The translations under genes were made by a program, and so were the position numbers. Below, one piece after another: positions 25,908 through 34,947 of a stretch of DNA of 64,000 nt (positions are counted from its first letter, which is position 1; the number at the start of each line of letters is the position of its first letter). A model generated the notes under the pieces. That model was not told where the DNA came from and searched no databases. It saw only the letters and a program-made list of their open reading frames with translations. Location of the stretch: assembly GCF_005503145.1 (NCBI RefSeq), contig NZ_SCNV01000025.1, positions 1-64,000 on the forward strand, written 5' to 3'. This stretch comes from Burkholderia sp. 4M9327F10 (GTDB taxonomy: Bacteria > Pseudomonadota > Gammaproteobacteria > Burkholderiales > Burkholderiaceae).

Positions 25908-28334
25908 ATGCTATACCTCGCCGAATACCGCCAGCGTCCTGCCATGCTCGCCGACTGGCTCCCGTGGGCCGGGCTCATCGCGCCCGGCGTGGTGCTCAAC
26001 AAGGATGGTTCGTTCCAGCGCACTGCACGGTTTCGCGGGCCGGACCTCGACAGTGCGACGCAAGGCGAACTGATCGCCACGACCGCGCGCCTGAACAACG
26101 CGCTGCGCCGCCTGGGATCGGGCTGGGCCCTGTTCATCGACGCCGAGCGCCGGCCGGCCGCCGACTATCCGCGCTCGGATTTTCCCGAGGCTCTGTCATG
26201 GCTCGTGGACGAGGAGCGCCGCGCCGCGTTCGAGCAGACCGGCAGTCACTACGAGAGCGGCTATCACCTGACGCTTGTATATCTGCCACCAGAAGAATCG
26301 CGCGCACGCGCCGCGAAGCTCCTGTACGAGAACACACCTACGTCCGGCGTGGACTGGCGCGAACGGCTCGCTGCCTTCGTTGCCGAAACCGACCGGGTAT
26401 TCGACCTGCTCGATGGCGTGATGCCGGAGATCGCGTGGCTAGACGACAGCGAGACGCTCACGTACCTGCACGCGACCATCTCGACGCGGCGCTTTCCGCT
26501 GGCCGTGCCGCAGGTGCCGTTTCATCTCGACGCGCTGCTGGCCGACTCGGCGTTGATCGGCGGCCTCGCGCCGATGCTCGGTGACCAGCACCTGCGCGTC
26601 GTCACGGTACGCGGCTTTCCGATCTCGACCTGGCCTGGTCTGCTCGATGACCTCAACCGGCTCGGTTTCGCCTACCGCTGGTCCACGCGATTCCTCTGTC
26701 TGGACAAGGCCGAAGCGGAGAAAGAGCTGACGAGGTTGCGCCGGCAATGGTTCGCCAAGCGCAAGAACGTCATTGCACTGCTGCGCGAAACCATCTTCCA
26801 GCAGGAATCGCCACTCGTCGATACGGACGCGAGCAACAAGGCAATGGACGCCGACGCCGCCTTGCAGGAACTCGGCAGCGATCAGGTGGCGTTCGGCTAC
26901 GTGACCGCGACCGTCACGGTCATGGATGCCGACGCCGCGGCAGCCGACGAAAAACTGCGGAGGGTCGAACGCACGATCCAGAGTCGGGGTTTCGTCACCA
27001 TCCCCGAAACCCTCAACGCGGTCGAAGCGTGGCTGTCGTCGATTCCGGGCCATGCCTACGCCAATGTGCGGCAGCCGAGCATTTCGACGCTGAACCTCGC
27101 GCACCTGATGCCGCTGTCGGCGGTGTGGGCCGGGCCGGAGAAGAACAAACATCTCGGCGGCCCGCCGCTGATCGTTACGCGCACCGATGGCGACACGCCG
27201 TTCCGGCTCGTCACGCACATCGGCGACGTGGGCCATACGCTCGTGGTCGGCCCGACCGGCATGGGCAAGTCGGTACTGCTCGCCACGCTGGCGATGCAGT
27301 TCCGCCGCTATCACGGCTCGCGCATCTTCGCGTTCGACATGGGCCGTTCGATGCGCGCCACTATCCTCGGTCTCGGCGGCGAGCACTACGACCTCGGCTC
27401 CGATGGCGCGATCGCCTTCCAGCCGCTTGCGCGCATCGACCGTGAAAACTATCGCACCTGGGCGGCCGAATGGGTCGAAGGCCGCCTGCTGCACGAAGGC
27501 ATTGCCATCGGCCCCGAAGAGAAGGCGGCCGTCTGGTCCGCGCTCGGCAGTCTCGCCGGTGTGCCCGTCGAACAGCGCACACTCACGGGCCTGTCGGTGC
27601 TGCTCCAGTCCAATGCGCTGCGCCAGGCACTCGCGCCCTACGTGCTTGGCGGCGCGCATGGCCGTCTGCTCGATGCCGATCATGACCGGCTCGGCAGCGC
27701 CGACGTGCAGGGCTTCGAGATGGAGGAACTGATGCCGAGCAAGGCGGCGGTGCTCGCCGTGCTCGGCTACCTGTTCGCGCGCTTCGACGAACGGTTCGAC
27801 GGCTCGCCGACACTGCTGATCCTCGACGAATCCTGGCTGTTCCTTGACGACCCGGTGTTTGCCGCGCGCATCCGCCAGTGGCTCAAGACGCTGCGCAAGA
27901 AGAACGTCAGCGTGATCTTCGCCACGCAGTCGCTCGCCGACATCAAGGATTCGAGCATCGCGCCCGCGATCATCGAGAGCTGCGCAAGCCGCATCTTCCT
28001 GCCAAACCCGCAGGCCACTGAACCGCAGATTCGCACGATCTACGAAGGTTTCGGCCTGAACAGCCGGCAGATCGAGATCGTCGCCACCGCCGAACCTAGG
28101 CGTGACTACTACTACCAGTCGCGCCTGGGAAACCGCCTGTTCGACCTCGACCTGGGGCCAGCCACCCTGGCGTTCGTCGGCGCATCCACGCCGCAGGACC
28201 AGCGCGACATCGACCACGTGCTGATGAACGCCGGCACGCCCGGCTTCGCCGGTGCCTGGTTGCGCCATGGCGGCCTCGACTGGGCCGCCGACCTGATGCC
28301 TTCGTTCCTCACCTCAACGGAGATTGAACCATGA
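25908..28334 (+). CDS. trbE: TrbE, T4SS ATPase (VirB4 family)
   Basis: 808 residues from ATG 25908 (MLYLAEYRQRPAMLADWLPW); a GTG at 25890 is in frame but lacks a site. The VirB4/CagE domain covers about 170-400. The C-terminal ATPase domain has Walker A VVGPTGMGKSVLLATL (about residue 450) and Walker B LLILDESWLFLDDP (about residue 640). The next helix, FATQSLADIKDSSIAPAI, is the conserved motif of the family. It energises pilus biogenesis together with TrbB. Length equals that of typical TrbE. Confidence 0.96.
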   Translation: MLYLAEYRQRPAMLADWLPWAGLIAPGVVLNKDGSFQRTARFRGPDLDSATQGELIATTARLNNALRRLGSGWALFIDAERRPAADYPRSDFPEALSWLVDEERRAAFEQTGSHYESGYHLTLVYLPPEESRARAAKLLYENTPTSGVDWRERLAAFVAETDRVFDLLDGVMPEIAWLDDSETLTYLHATISTRRFPLAVPQVPFHLDALLADSALIGGLAPMLGDQHLRVVTVRGFPISTWPGLLDDLNRLGFAYRWSTRFLCLDKAEAEKELTRLRRQWFAKRKNVIALLRETIFQQESPLVDTDASNKAMDADAALQELGSDQVAFGYVTATVTVMDADAAAADEKLRRVERTIQSRGFVTIPETLNAVEAWLSSIPGHAYANVRQPSISTLNLAHLMPLSAVWAGPEKNKHLGGPPLIVTRTDGDTPFRLVTHIGDVGHTLVVGPTGMGKSVLLATLAMQFRRYHGSRIFAFDMGRSMRATILGLGGEHYDLGSDGAIAFQPLARIDRENYRTWAAEWVEGRLLHEGIAIGPEEKAAVWSALGSLAGVPVEQRTLTGLSVLLQSNALRQALAPYVLGGAHGRLLDADHDRLGSADVQGFEMEELMPSKAAVLAVLGYLFARFDERFDGSPTLLILDESWLFLDDPVFAARIRQWLKTLRKKNVSVIFATQSLADIKDSSIAPAIIESCASRIFLPNPQATEPQIRTIYEGFGLNSRQIEIVATAEPRRDYYYQSRLGNRLFDLDLGPATLAFVGASTPQDQRDIDHVLMNAGTPGFAGAWLRHGGLDWAADLMPSFLTSTEIEP

Positions 28335-29059
28335 AGAAGACCGGACTGGCCGTCATCACGGCCTCGCTGCTGTCGGTGTCGTCCGTGTGCTTCGCGCAGT
28401 GGGCGGTGTTCGATGCGGCCAACTATTCGCAGAACCTGCTGACCGCCGCGCGCGAGCTGCAACAGATCGACAACCAGATCCAGCAGTTGCAGAACCAGGC
28501 GACGATGCTGGTCAACCAGGGCCGCAATCTCACGAGCCTGAATTTCAGTTCGTTGTCGCAGTTGCTGTCCACGCTGGCGACGACGAACCAGTTGATCTCG
28601 CAGGCACAGGGATTGACCTTCAACGTCACGCAGTCGCAGGCGACGTTCAACCGGCTGTATCCATCGTCCTATGGGGCCGGCACCAGCAACGCGCAGATGG
28701 TGCAGGACGCGCAGACGCGCTGGCAGACCTCGGTGCAGGCGTTGCGGACCTCGACGCAGATGCAGTCGCAGGCCGCGCAGAACCTGCTGTCGGACCAGGG
28801 TGTATTGAGCAGTCTTGTCACGCAGAGCCAGGGTGCGATCGGTGCCTTGCAGGCGAGCCAGGCAACGAACCAGTTGCTCGCGCTGATTGCACGTCAGGCC
28901 ATCCAGGCACAGCAGCTCACCGTGTCGCAGCAGCGCGCAACGGCACTCGACCAGGCGCGTGCCGCAGCCGATGAGGCGCAGGCCCAGCAGGTCCGTACCC
29001 GTTTTATCGGCAGCGGTCCGCAATACACGCCGCAGTCGGTGAGCTTCTACGGGAACTGA
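28331..29059 (+). CDS. trbJ: TrbJ, T4SS minor pilin-like protein (VirB5 family)
   Basis: 242 residues. A signal peptide (MKKTGLAVITASLLSVSSVCFAQW) precedes a glutamine- and asparagine-rich, mostly helical body (QQIDNQIQQLQNQATMLVNQG), as expected for TrbJ. VirB5-like proteins act in the periplasm at the pilus tip. The C-terminus RFIGSGPQYTPQ is nearly repeated at the end of the EexN-like protein at 21.3 kb. It overlaps trbE by 4 bp. Confidence 0.92.
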   Translation: MKKTGLAVITASLLSVSSVCFAQWAVFDAANYSQNLLTAARELQQIDNQIQQLQNQATMLVNQGRNLTSLNFSSLSQLLSTLATTNQLISQAQGLTFNVTQSQATFNRLYPSSYGAGTSNAQMVQDAQTRWQTSVQALRTSTQMQSQAAQNLLSDQGVLSSLVTQSQGAIGALQASQATNQLLALIARQAIQAQQLTVSQQRATALDQARAAADEAQAQQVRTRFIGSGPQYTPQSVSFYGN

Positions 29060-29064
29060 CGGCC

Positions 29065-29355
29065 ATGCGTCACGTGCTCATCGTGTCCACCTTCGTTGCG
29101 CTGACCGCTTGCGGTCGGCACGAACCGGCATGGACGGTCGACGCACTCGCACACGATCCGCAGCGGCTTTACGCACTGCGTCATCGCTGCGCTGTTTCAC
29201 ACGCACACATGGACAGCGCGACCTGTCGCGTGGTGGACGCTGCCTATGCGCGGCGCTTCTTCCTCGGGCTGGGCGGTGCCAGCGAGTACCAGACGCTCGC
29301 GGAACTGCCGCCGATTCCGGCGAGCTTCGAGGCGCCGCAGCGAGATCGACTATGA
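29065..29355 (+). CDS. trbK: TrbK/EexN-like entry-exclusion lipoprotein (second copy)
   Basis: 96 residues. The lipobox in VALTAC puts the lipidated Cys at residue 16. The body keeps the EexN arrangement: DALAHDPQRLYALRHRCAV, a second Cys in SATCRVVDAAYARRFFLG. In RP4, TrbK blocks entry of a related plasmid. The place between trbJ and trbL is the expected one. Together with the copy at 21.3 kb the ICE has two such lipoproteins, perhaps with different specificity. The stop overlaps trbL by 4 bp. Confidence 0.85.
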   Translation: MRHVLIVSTFVALTACGRHEPAWTVDALAHDPQRLYALRHRCAVSHAHMDSATCRVVDAAYARRFFLGLGGASEYQTLAELPPIPASFEAPQRDRL

Positions 29356-30719
29356 ACGATCTTTCCGTCATCGACCAGTTCCTGGCCGTCTTCTCGCAAT
29401 ACATCGACTCGGGCTTCGGTCTGCTGCATGGCGAAGTCGCGTATCTGTCGGCCACATTGATCGTCATCGACATGACGCTCGCCGGTCTGTTCTGGGCGAT
29501 GGGCGGCGAGGAAGTGCTGGCGAAGCTGATCCGCAAGACGCTCTACGTCGGCGCCTTCGCCTACATCATCGGCAACTTCAATACGCTCGCGGGCATCGTG
29601 TTCCGCTCGTTCGTGGGCCTCGGCCTGCTCGCGTCCGGCTCGTCGATCAGCATCGGCAATTTCCTGCAACCCGGACGCCTGGCCGCGATCGGTGTTCAGG
29701 CCGGACAGCCGATCCTGCAACAGGTTGGCACGATGTCGAACGGTATCACGGCGGTCTTCAGCAACATCGACATGATCGTGGTGCTGCTGCTCGCCTGGGT
29801 GATCGTGGTCATCAGTTTTTTCATCCTGGCCGTGCAGCTTTTCGTGACCCTGATCGAGTTCAAGCTGACCACGCTCGCGGGCTTCGTGCTGGTGCCGTTC
29901 GCGCTGTGGAACAGGACCGCGTTTCTTGCCGAGAAGGTTCTGGGTAATGTGGTGTCGTCGGGCGTGAAGGTGCTGGTACTCGCCGTGATCGTCGGCATCG
30001 GTTCAACGATCTTCGGGCAGTTCCAGACGCCGGCTGGTGCCGATCCGTCGCTGAATCACGCACTCGCCATCATGCTGGCTTCGCTGACGATGCTCGGACT
30101 CGGCATCTTCGGGCCGGGCATTGCGACGGGCCTGGTATCTGGTGCGCCGCAGCTCGGTGCTGGCGCTGCCGCCGGTACGGCGCTGGGCGCGGCGGGTCTT
30201 GCCGTCGCCGGTGGTGCCGCCGTGGCGACGGGCGGTGCGGCAGTCGCCGCCGGCACACGTCTCGCAGCGCGCGGTGCAGTTGGCACCGCGCGCGCCGCCA
30301 GCGGCGCCGCGTCGGCCTATCGCGCGGGTGCCGCCGCATCCGGTGCAACGGGCGCGCGTGCCTTCGGTGCAGGCGTCGCCAACGTCGCGCGCAGTGGCGC
30401 GCAGGCCGCTGGCGAGCGGGTCGCGGCCGGTGCCCGTGCCGTACGCGACCGCGTAGCACCCGCTGCCGGCGCAAACACCGGCACATCGTCCACTTCGCCT
30501 CAAGCCGCAGGTGCCGCATCCACACCGTCGGCGACTGCCGATAGCGCCTCGCCAGCATCTGCCGACAAGGCGCCCGACTGGGCGCCCGACTGGGCGCAAC
30601 GCCTGCAACGCCGCCAGCGCGTCGCACATGGCGCAACGACCGCCGCGCATGTCGTGCGTTCGGCCGATCACGGCGGCGGCGGTGCCGCGCCGGACCTCAA
30701 CGATTCGTCGAACGAGTAA
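29352..30719 (+). CDS. trbL: TrbL, polytopic T4SS channel protein (VirB6 family)
   Basis: 455 residues from ATG 29352. The first ~260 residues contain five or six membrane helices (VAYLSATLIVIDMTLAGLF, VVLLLAWVIVVISFFILAV, LTMLGLGIFGPGIATGL and others). From ~265 on, the protein turns into an Ala/Gly/Arg-rich low-complexity tail (GAAAGTALGAAGLAVAGGAA), which is usual for TrbL and very GC-rich. It belongs to the inner-membrane core of the channel. The next gene follows after 12 bp. Confidence 0.93.
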   Translation: MNDLSVIDQFLAVFSQYIDSGFGLLHGEVAYLSATLIVIDMTLAGLFWAMGGEEVLAKLIRKTLYVGAFAYIIGNFNTLAGIVFRSFVGLGLLASGSSISIGNFLQPGRLAAIGVQAGQPILQQVGTMSNGITAVFSNIDMIVVLLLAWVIVVISFFILAVQLFVTLIEFKLTTLAGFVLVPFALWNRTAFLAEKVLGNVVSSGVKVLVLAVIVGIGSTIFGQFQTPAGADPSLNHALAIMLASLTMLGLGIFGPGIATGLVSGAPQLGAGAAAGTALGAAGLAVAGGAAVATGGAAVAAGTRLAARGAVGTARAASGAASAYRAGAAASGATGARAFGAGVANVARSGAQAAGERVAAGARAVRDRVAPAAGANTGTSSTSPQAAGAASTPSATADSASPASADKAPDWAPDWAQRLQRRQRVAHGATTAAHVVRSADHGGGGAAPDLNDSSNE

Positions 30720-30731
30720 GGGAGGCAAGCC

Positions 30732-31439
30732 ATGCGCTTCACACGACCCGGCGTGCGCTACAGCGAATCACCTGCGCCCGCTACGCCTTATCAGGCCGCC
30801 GCGCAGGTCTGGGATGAACGCCTCGGGAGCGCCCGCGTGCAGGCGAAGAACTGGCGGCTGATGGCCTTCGGCTGCCTCGGCCTCGCGCTGCTCATGGCCG
30901 CGGGCCTCGTCTGGCAGTCTGGCCAGTCGCGCGTCACGCCCTACGTGGTCGAGGTCGATCACACGGGTCAGGTCCGCGCGGTCGGCGCGGCCGTCACGCC
31001 GTACAAGCCCACCGATGCGCAGATCGCCTATCACCTGGCGCGCTTCATCACCGATGTGCGCTCGCTGTCGATCGACCCGGTAGTGGTGCGTCAGAACTGG
31101 CTCGAAGCCTATGGCTATACCACCGACCGGGGCGCGGCCACGCTGAACGACTACGCGCGCGCCCACGATCCGTTCGCCCACGTCGGTCAGGACTCCATAT
31201 CGGTTGACGTCACCAGCGTGGTGCGCGTCACCGATACCTCGTTTCAGGTGCGCTGGACCGAACAGCACTTCAACGACGGCACACCCACCGGCACTGAGCA
31301 ATGGACCGCGATGCTCACGCTCGTCATGCAAACGCCGCGTACCGAACATCAGGTGCGCCGTAATCCCCTCGGTATCTACATCAACGGGCTGTCCTGGAGC
31401 CGCGACCTGGACGCACCGGAAGGAGCCAAGAAGCCATGA
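30732..31439 (+). CDS. trbF: TrbF, T4SS inner-membrane protein (VirB8 family)
   Basis: 235 residues. One membrane helix (LMAFGCLGLALLMAAGLVW, about residues 43-61) and a periplasmic VirB8-type domain: VTPYVVEVDHTGQVRAVG, then ARFITDVRSLSIDPVVVRQNW and QVRWTEQHFNDGTPTGTEQW. VirB8 proteins nucleate assembly of the channel. GGAGGCAAGCC precedes the ATG. The stop overlaps trbG by 4 bp. Confidence 0.94.
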   Translation: MRFTRPGVRYSESPAPATPYQAAAQVWDERLGSARVQAKNWRLMAFGCLGLALLMAAGLVWQSGQSRVTPYVVEVDHTGQVRAVGAAVTPYKPTDAQIAYHLARFITDVRSLSIDPVVVRQNWLEAYGYTTDRGAATLNDYARAHDPFAHVGQDSISVDVTSVVRVTDTSFQVRWTEQHFNDGTPTGTEQWTAMLTLVMQTPRTEHQVRRNPLGIYINGLSWSRDLDAPEGAKKP

Positions 31440-32443
31440 AACCGTCGATCACTGCCATTGCCATCCTTGCCCTGACGGGCAGCCTTGCCGGCTGCGCCAC
31501 GCAAGGCAAGCCGCCGCCGGCGATCTCACTGGACGAATCGGTCAAGGCGCAGCGGTTGCCCGAGCCGCCCAAGCCGGTTGCGGTCGTGGAAGTGCCGAAG
31601 CCCTTGCCGCTACCGGGTCAGATGAAGCCGTTGCCCGGTAGCGCCGATGCGAAGCCGACACCGGAGCCGGCGGACGCGAAGGCGCGTGTCGAGCAGGCCA
31701 ACGCTGATGCGAGCGTGGTGCCGACGCGCGACGGGTACATCAATGCGATCCAGGTCTGGCCGTTCTCCGATGGCGCGCTGTATCAGGTCTATACGAGTCC
31801 CGGCCGCGTGACGGTCATCAGCTTGCAACCGGGCGAGGAGCTGGTGACGGTCGCGGCCGGCGATACCGTGCAGTGGATCGTGGGCGATACCGCAAGCGGC
31901 AGTGGCACGAGCCGGCGCGTGGCCGTCATGGTCAAGCCGGTGCGCACGGGGATCATGACGAACCTCGTCATCACGACGAACCGGCGTACCTATCTGCTCG
32001 AACTCACATCCACCGCGAAAGCGTGGATGGCCTCGGTGTCGTGGGAATACCCGAAGGACCAGATGCTGGCCTTGCAGGCCCAGGCGCAAGCCGCCGATGC
32101 GCAGGCACCGGCAGCCGAGGGCCTTTCGCTCGACCAGCTGCATTTCCGCTATGCGATCACGGGCGATCGTCCATCGTGGAAGCCGGTACGCGCCTTCGAC
32201 GATGGGCAGCATGTTTATATCCAGTTTCCCGCTGGCATCGCGCAGGGCGAATTGCCACCGCTGTTCGTGGTCGGGCCGGATGGCAAGGGCGATCTGGTGA
32301 ACTATCGTTTCCATGCGCCTTACGACATCGTGGATCGCCTGTTCGGTGCGGCCGAGCTTCGCCTGGGCGGTGACAAGGCAGCCGTCGTGCGTATCGAGCG
32401 TACCGACGGCGTGGCTGCGGGAGCTGGTCATGGGCACGACTGA
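31436..32443 (+). CDS. trbG: TrbG, outer-membrane core protein (VirB9 family)
   Basis: 335 residues. An N-terminal signal with a lipobox-like SLAGCATQG is followed by a proline-rich linker (KPPPAISLDE to ADAKPTPEPADA). The VirB9/CagX domain spans about residues 95-320: INAIQVWPFSDGALYQVYTSPGRVTVISLQPGEEL, GDTVQWIVGDT, TNRRTYLLELTST and QLHFRYAITGDRPSWKP. It is part of the periplasm-to-outer-membrane core with TrbI. The trbI start lies inside its 3' end. Confidence 0.95.
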   Translation: MKPSITAIAILALTGSLAGCATQGKPPPAISLDESVKAQRLPEPPKPVAVVEVPKPLPLPGQMKPLPGSADAKPTPEPADAKARVEQANADASVVPTRDGYINAIQVWPFSDGALYQVYTSPGRVTVISLQPGEELVTVAAGDTVQWIVGDTASGSGTSRRVAVMVKPVRTGIMTNLVITTNRRTYLLELTSTAKAWMASVSWEYPKDQMLALQAQAQAADAQAPAAEGLSLDQLHFRYAITGDRPSWKPVRAFDDGQHVYIQFPAGIAQGELPPLFVVGPDGKGDLVNYRFHAPYDIVDRLFGAAELRLGGDKAAVVRIERTDGVAAGAGHGHD

Positions 32444-33722
32444 CCACGAAGCCCGGCCCGCGCCGAAGGTCGCGCCCGAGGGCGTGGCGCTGCGCGCCGC
32501 ACCTCGCGCGGTCACGCGGCTCAACCGCCGCACGCTGGCCGTCTCCGCCACACTGCTCGCGGTGGCCGTAGCGGGCGCGTCGATGTGGGCGCTGCAATCG
32601 AAGGGCCGGCGCGGCTCAGGCGACCAGACCAATCTCTATAACGTCGATCGGATCACCAAAGCCGACGACCTCGACCAGTTGCCGGCCGACTACTCGAAGC
32701 TGCCGCCGAAACCCGCGCCGACGGCCCCGGCCAGCGTGCCGCAGCTCGGGCCGCCGCTTCCCGGTGACTGGGGCGCGGCGTCGGCCATGCCGCCGCTGCC
32801 GGACGGCATGGCGAATCAGGGGCCGTCGGCCGAGAGTGTTGATCGTCAGCGCATGGCCGACGAGATTGCGCGGTCGGCCGTGTTCTTCCGCACCGGCAGC
32901 GATGCAGGCAAGCCCGATGCAACCGCCGCATCTGCGGGCACCATGCCGGTAGCCAATGCGGCGGCTGGCGCGTTCAATCCGATGGGCGCCGGGCCGGCGT
33001 CCACGGCTGCGCAGCCCAACGATCCGACCGCGATCCAGAACCGGCAGGACCAGAAGGAAGCGTTCATGGCGAAAGGCGGCGATGCGGCGACCAGCAACAC
33101 CGGCAGCTTGCAGGCGCCGGCTTCGCCGTACATGGTGATGGCGGGCACGATCATTCCGGCCGCGCTGGTGACAGGCATCAATTCCGACCTGCCGGGGCAG
33201 ATCATCGCCGAGGTGACGCAGCCCGTGTACGACACGGCGACCGGCCACTACCTGCTGATCCCGCAGGGTTCGCGCCTGATTGGCCGTTACGACAGCCAGG
33301 TCGCGTTCGGGCAGCAGCGGGTGCTGCTGGTCTGGCTGCGCCTGGTGCTGCCGGATACCTCGTCAATCGCGCTCGACAAGTTGCCCGGCACCGACCCCGC
33401 CGGCTATGCCGGCCTGGAGGACGGCGTGGACTGGCATTGGGGCCGCGTTCTGGCGGGTGCTGTGCTGTCCACGATGCTCGGCGTCGGCTCCGAGCTGGCC
33501 GTCTCCAATCAGGGCAGCGCCAACGGCAATACGGTCATCGCGCTGCGCGACAGCTCGCAGGACACGGCCAATCAGGTCGGTCAGGAAATCACGCGCCGCG
33601 ACCTGAGCATCCAGCCGACGTTGACCGTGCGGCCGGGATTCCAGGTGAACGTGATGGTGAACAAGGATCTGGTGCTGCGGCCGTATCAGCCGCTCTTTAT
33701 TCAGCGAGGGCCGATGCAATGA
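32430..33722 (+). CDS. trbI: TrbI, T4SS core protein spanning the envelope (VirB10 family)
   Basis: 430 residues from ATG 32430, a 14-bp overlap with trbG. A single inner-membrane helix (TLAVSATLLAVAVAGASMWAL) is followed by a proline-rich periplasmic region (KLPPKPAPTAPASVPQLGPPLP). The C-terminal VirB10 domain begins with PYMVMAGTIIPAALVTGINSDLPG and includes HYLLIPQGSRLIGRYDSQVAFGQ-type sequence and GLEDGVDWHWGRVLAGAVLSTML, the outer-membrane antenna region. It transmits energy across the envelope. Confidence 0.95.
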   Translation: MGTTDHEARPAPKVAPEGVALRAAPRAVTRLNRRTLAVSATLLAVAVAGASMWALQSKGRRGSGDQTNLYNVDRITKADDLDQLPADYSKLPPKPAPTAPASVPQLGPPLPGDWGAASAMPPLPDGMANQGPSAESVDRQRMADEIARSAVFFRTGSDAGKPDATAASAGTMPVANAAAGAFNPMGAGPASTAAQPNDPTAIQNRQDQKEAFMAKGGDAATSNTGSLQAPASPYMVMAGTIIPAALVTGINSDLPGQIIAEVTQPVYDTATGHYLLIPQGSRLIGRYDSQVAFGQQRVLLVWLRLVLPDTSSIALDKLPGTDPAGYAGLEDGVDWHWGRVLAGAVLSTMLGVGSELAVSNQGSANGNTVIALRDSSQDTANQVGQEITRRDLSIQPTLTVRPGFQVNVMVNKDLVLRPYQPLFIQRGPMQ

Positions 33723-33952
33723 GCACGTCTACGAAGAAACTGAGGCTTGGACCGCTTCCCGACACGCAGACTGTCAAGCTGACTTTCTCGTGCCCAGCGC
33801 CCCTTAAGGCGGATCTTGATCGTTACGCCGTGCTACATGCACAGATCTACGGCGAGACGGTCGACGCGGTAACGCTGATTCCGCTCATGTTGGAGGCGTT
33901 CATGGCGGGCGATCGGAGATTTCGGCGCATGGGGCGTTGGGAAGCAGGCTGA
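33719..33952 (+). CDS. DUF2274 family protein
   Basis: 77 residues: KLRLGPLPDTQTVKLTFSCP and then APLKADLDRYAVLHAQIYGE, the DUF2274 signature. A small basic protein with a ribbon-helix-helix feel, it is the regular last gene of trb operons in this ICE class. It overlaps trbI by 4 bp. Function is unknown; DNA binding is possible. It marks the end of the conjugation core; the sequence after it changes in composition. Confidence 0.88.
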   Translation: MSTSTKKLRLGPLPDTQTVKLTFSCPAPLKADLDRYAVLHAQIYGETVDAVTLIPLMLEAFMAGDRRFRRMGRWEAG

Positions 33953-34255
33953 AGAGTTCGGCCGCGACTGGGTATTAGCCAAACCTGGCCTACCACCATC
34001 CGCCGCCGCAGACGGTGTAGTCGGCGGCGATGAGATCTACGTGGATCTGACCTAAGGCGATGCATCGGTTAAAAATGCGTTGATCTCGAATTGGCTTCTA
34101 GCTCCAATGGACATATCAACCGGAAAGCGGCGCAGGTGCGGCCATAAAGGACAATTGCTTTGCTCGGGTGCTGCCTCCGCTGCGCTACCGCCAGGTTTTA
34201 GCGCTGAGGATCGAGTCTCGTCCACCGGCATCAGATGCCTTAGCTCCGAGCGTCA
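33953..34255. other. Spacer between the transfer operon and the defence cargo
   Basis: About 300 bp without a gene that I recognise. Short open frames are not supported. There is no strong T-tract hairpin after DUF2274. The composition begins to shift towards the lower GC of the next operon. Confidence 0.4.
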
Positions 34256-34302
34256 TTATGGTCATTGACGCCATAAATAGCTTATGGTGAAATTCGCCAT
34301 AT
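34256..34302. promoter_or_regulatory. Two TTATGG-N9-CCATAA operators ahead of the TumE-like gene
   Basis: TTATGG (34256-34261) and CCATAA (34271-34276) are perfect 6-bp arms with a 9-nt spacer. A second site follows 26 bp later: TTATGG (34282-34287), 9-nt spacer, CCATAT (34297-34302), one mismatch. The second site overlaps the ATG at 34301. Repeated symmetrical sites at the start of a toxin-antitoxin-like operon suggest autoregulation by the winged-helix protein encoded by the second gene. Binding is inferred. Confidence 0.6.
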
Positions 34303-34585
34303 GCCGGCGAAACGGATTTTCTACGACAAACAGATCAACCCGATTAAAGGAACCATCATCGAAATGGTGATCTGGCATTTGCCTTCGCCCGTCGTCGGTA
34401 GCCGACACCGATTCAAATACCGGTTGTTTTTCGGTCGGGCAGGCGAGCGCGTTGTGGGTTACGACAACGAGCAGCCCAAAGGCGACCACCGGCACGTCGA
34501 CGGCCGGGAATTACCGTATCAGTCCACTACGCCGGAGCAGTTGATCGCCGATTTTCTGGCGGATGTTCGAGAGGCGGGAGGGTAA
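34301..34585 (+). CDS. TumE-like (DUF6516) toxin-family protein
   Basis: 94 residues. The pattern IIEMVIWHLPSPVVGSRHRFKYRLFFG, then RVVGYDNEQPKGDHRHVDG and PYQSTTPEQLIADFLADV, matches the DUF6516/TumE family, the toxin part of a toxin-antitoxin pair whose partner is a winged-helix protein. Here the partner gene starts 4 bp after the stop. The ATG lies within an inverted-repeat operator. The three further genes downstream follow on the same strand with gaps of 10, -4 and 7 bp, so this pair heads a five-gene operon. The identification rests on motif memory and gene order. Confidence 0.7.
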   Translation: MPAKRIFYDKQINPIKGTIIEMVIWHLPSPVVGSRHRFKYRLFFGRAGERVVGYDNEQPKGDHRHVDGRELPYQSTTPEQLIADFLADVREAGG

Positions 34586-34589
34586 CGCG

Positions 34590-34937
34590 ATGAGCAAGAA
34601 CGTACAGTTACATGTCGGAACGGCCGATGAGATGGGGCAGCGTTTCGTTGACGCATGGAAACGCGCAGAGGCAGGCGCAGAGGTCAATGAGTCGCATTTG
34701 ACGTTCATTGGCCTAGATACGCTGCTTGCAACGCTTACGAACAAGCGTCTGGATCTGCTCCGTCATGTTCATCGCAACGGAGCAGTGACGGTGAAGGCGC
34801 TGGCTGATGCGTTGTGTCGGGACTACAAGAACGTCCATACTGATGTCGCAGCATTGGAGGAGGCTGGGCTGCTAGTTCGAGATGGGCGCAAGATTGCAGC
34901 CCCCTGGGACGAATTGCAGGCTAGCATTTCGCTGTAA
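34590..34937 (+). CDS. Winged-helix (MarR/TumA-like) DNA-binding protein
   Basis: 115 residues from ATG 34590 with GGAGG upstream. The N-terminus has an antitoxin-like helix (GTADEMGQRFVDAWKRAEAGAEV). The C-terminal winged helix is clear: KRLDLLRHVHRNGAVTVKALADALCRDYKNVHTDVAALEEAGLLVRDGRKI. This is the usual partner of TumE/DUF6516 genes. It probably represses the operon by binding the inverted repeats at 34256-34302 and counteracts the TumE-like protein. It also lies only 10 bp before the ATPase gene, which would put the whole defence operon under its control. Confidence 0.75.
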   Translation: MSKNVQLHVGTADEMGQRFVDAWKRAEAGAEVNESHLTFIGLDTLLATLTNKRLDLLRHVHRNGAVTVKALADALCRDYKNVHTDVAALEEAGLLVRDGRKIAAPWDELQASISL

Positions 34938-34947
34938 CGAAGAAGGG

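Noticed and set aside
34001..34250. ICE right end (attR) directly after DUF2274
   Set aside because: I found no tRNA end or direct repeat there that I can match without the left end, so the boundary was left open.
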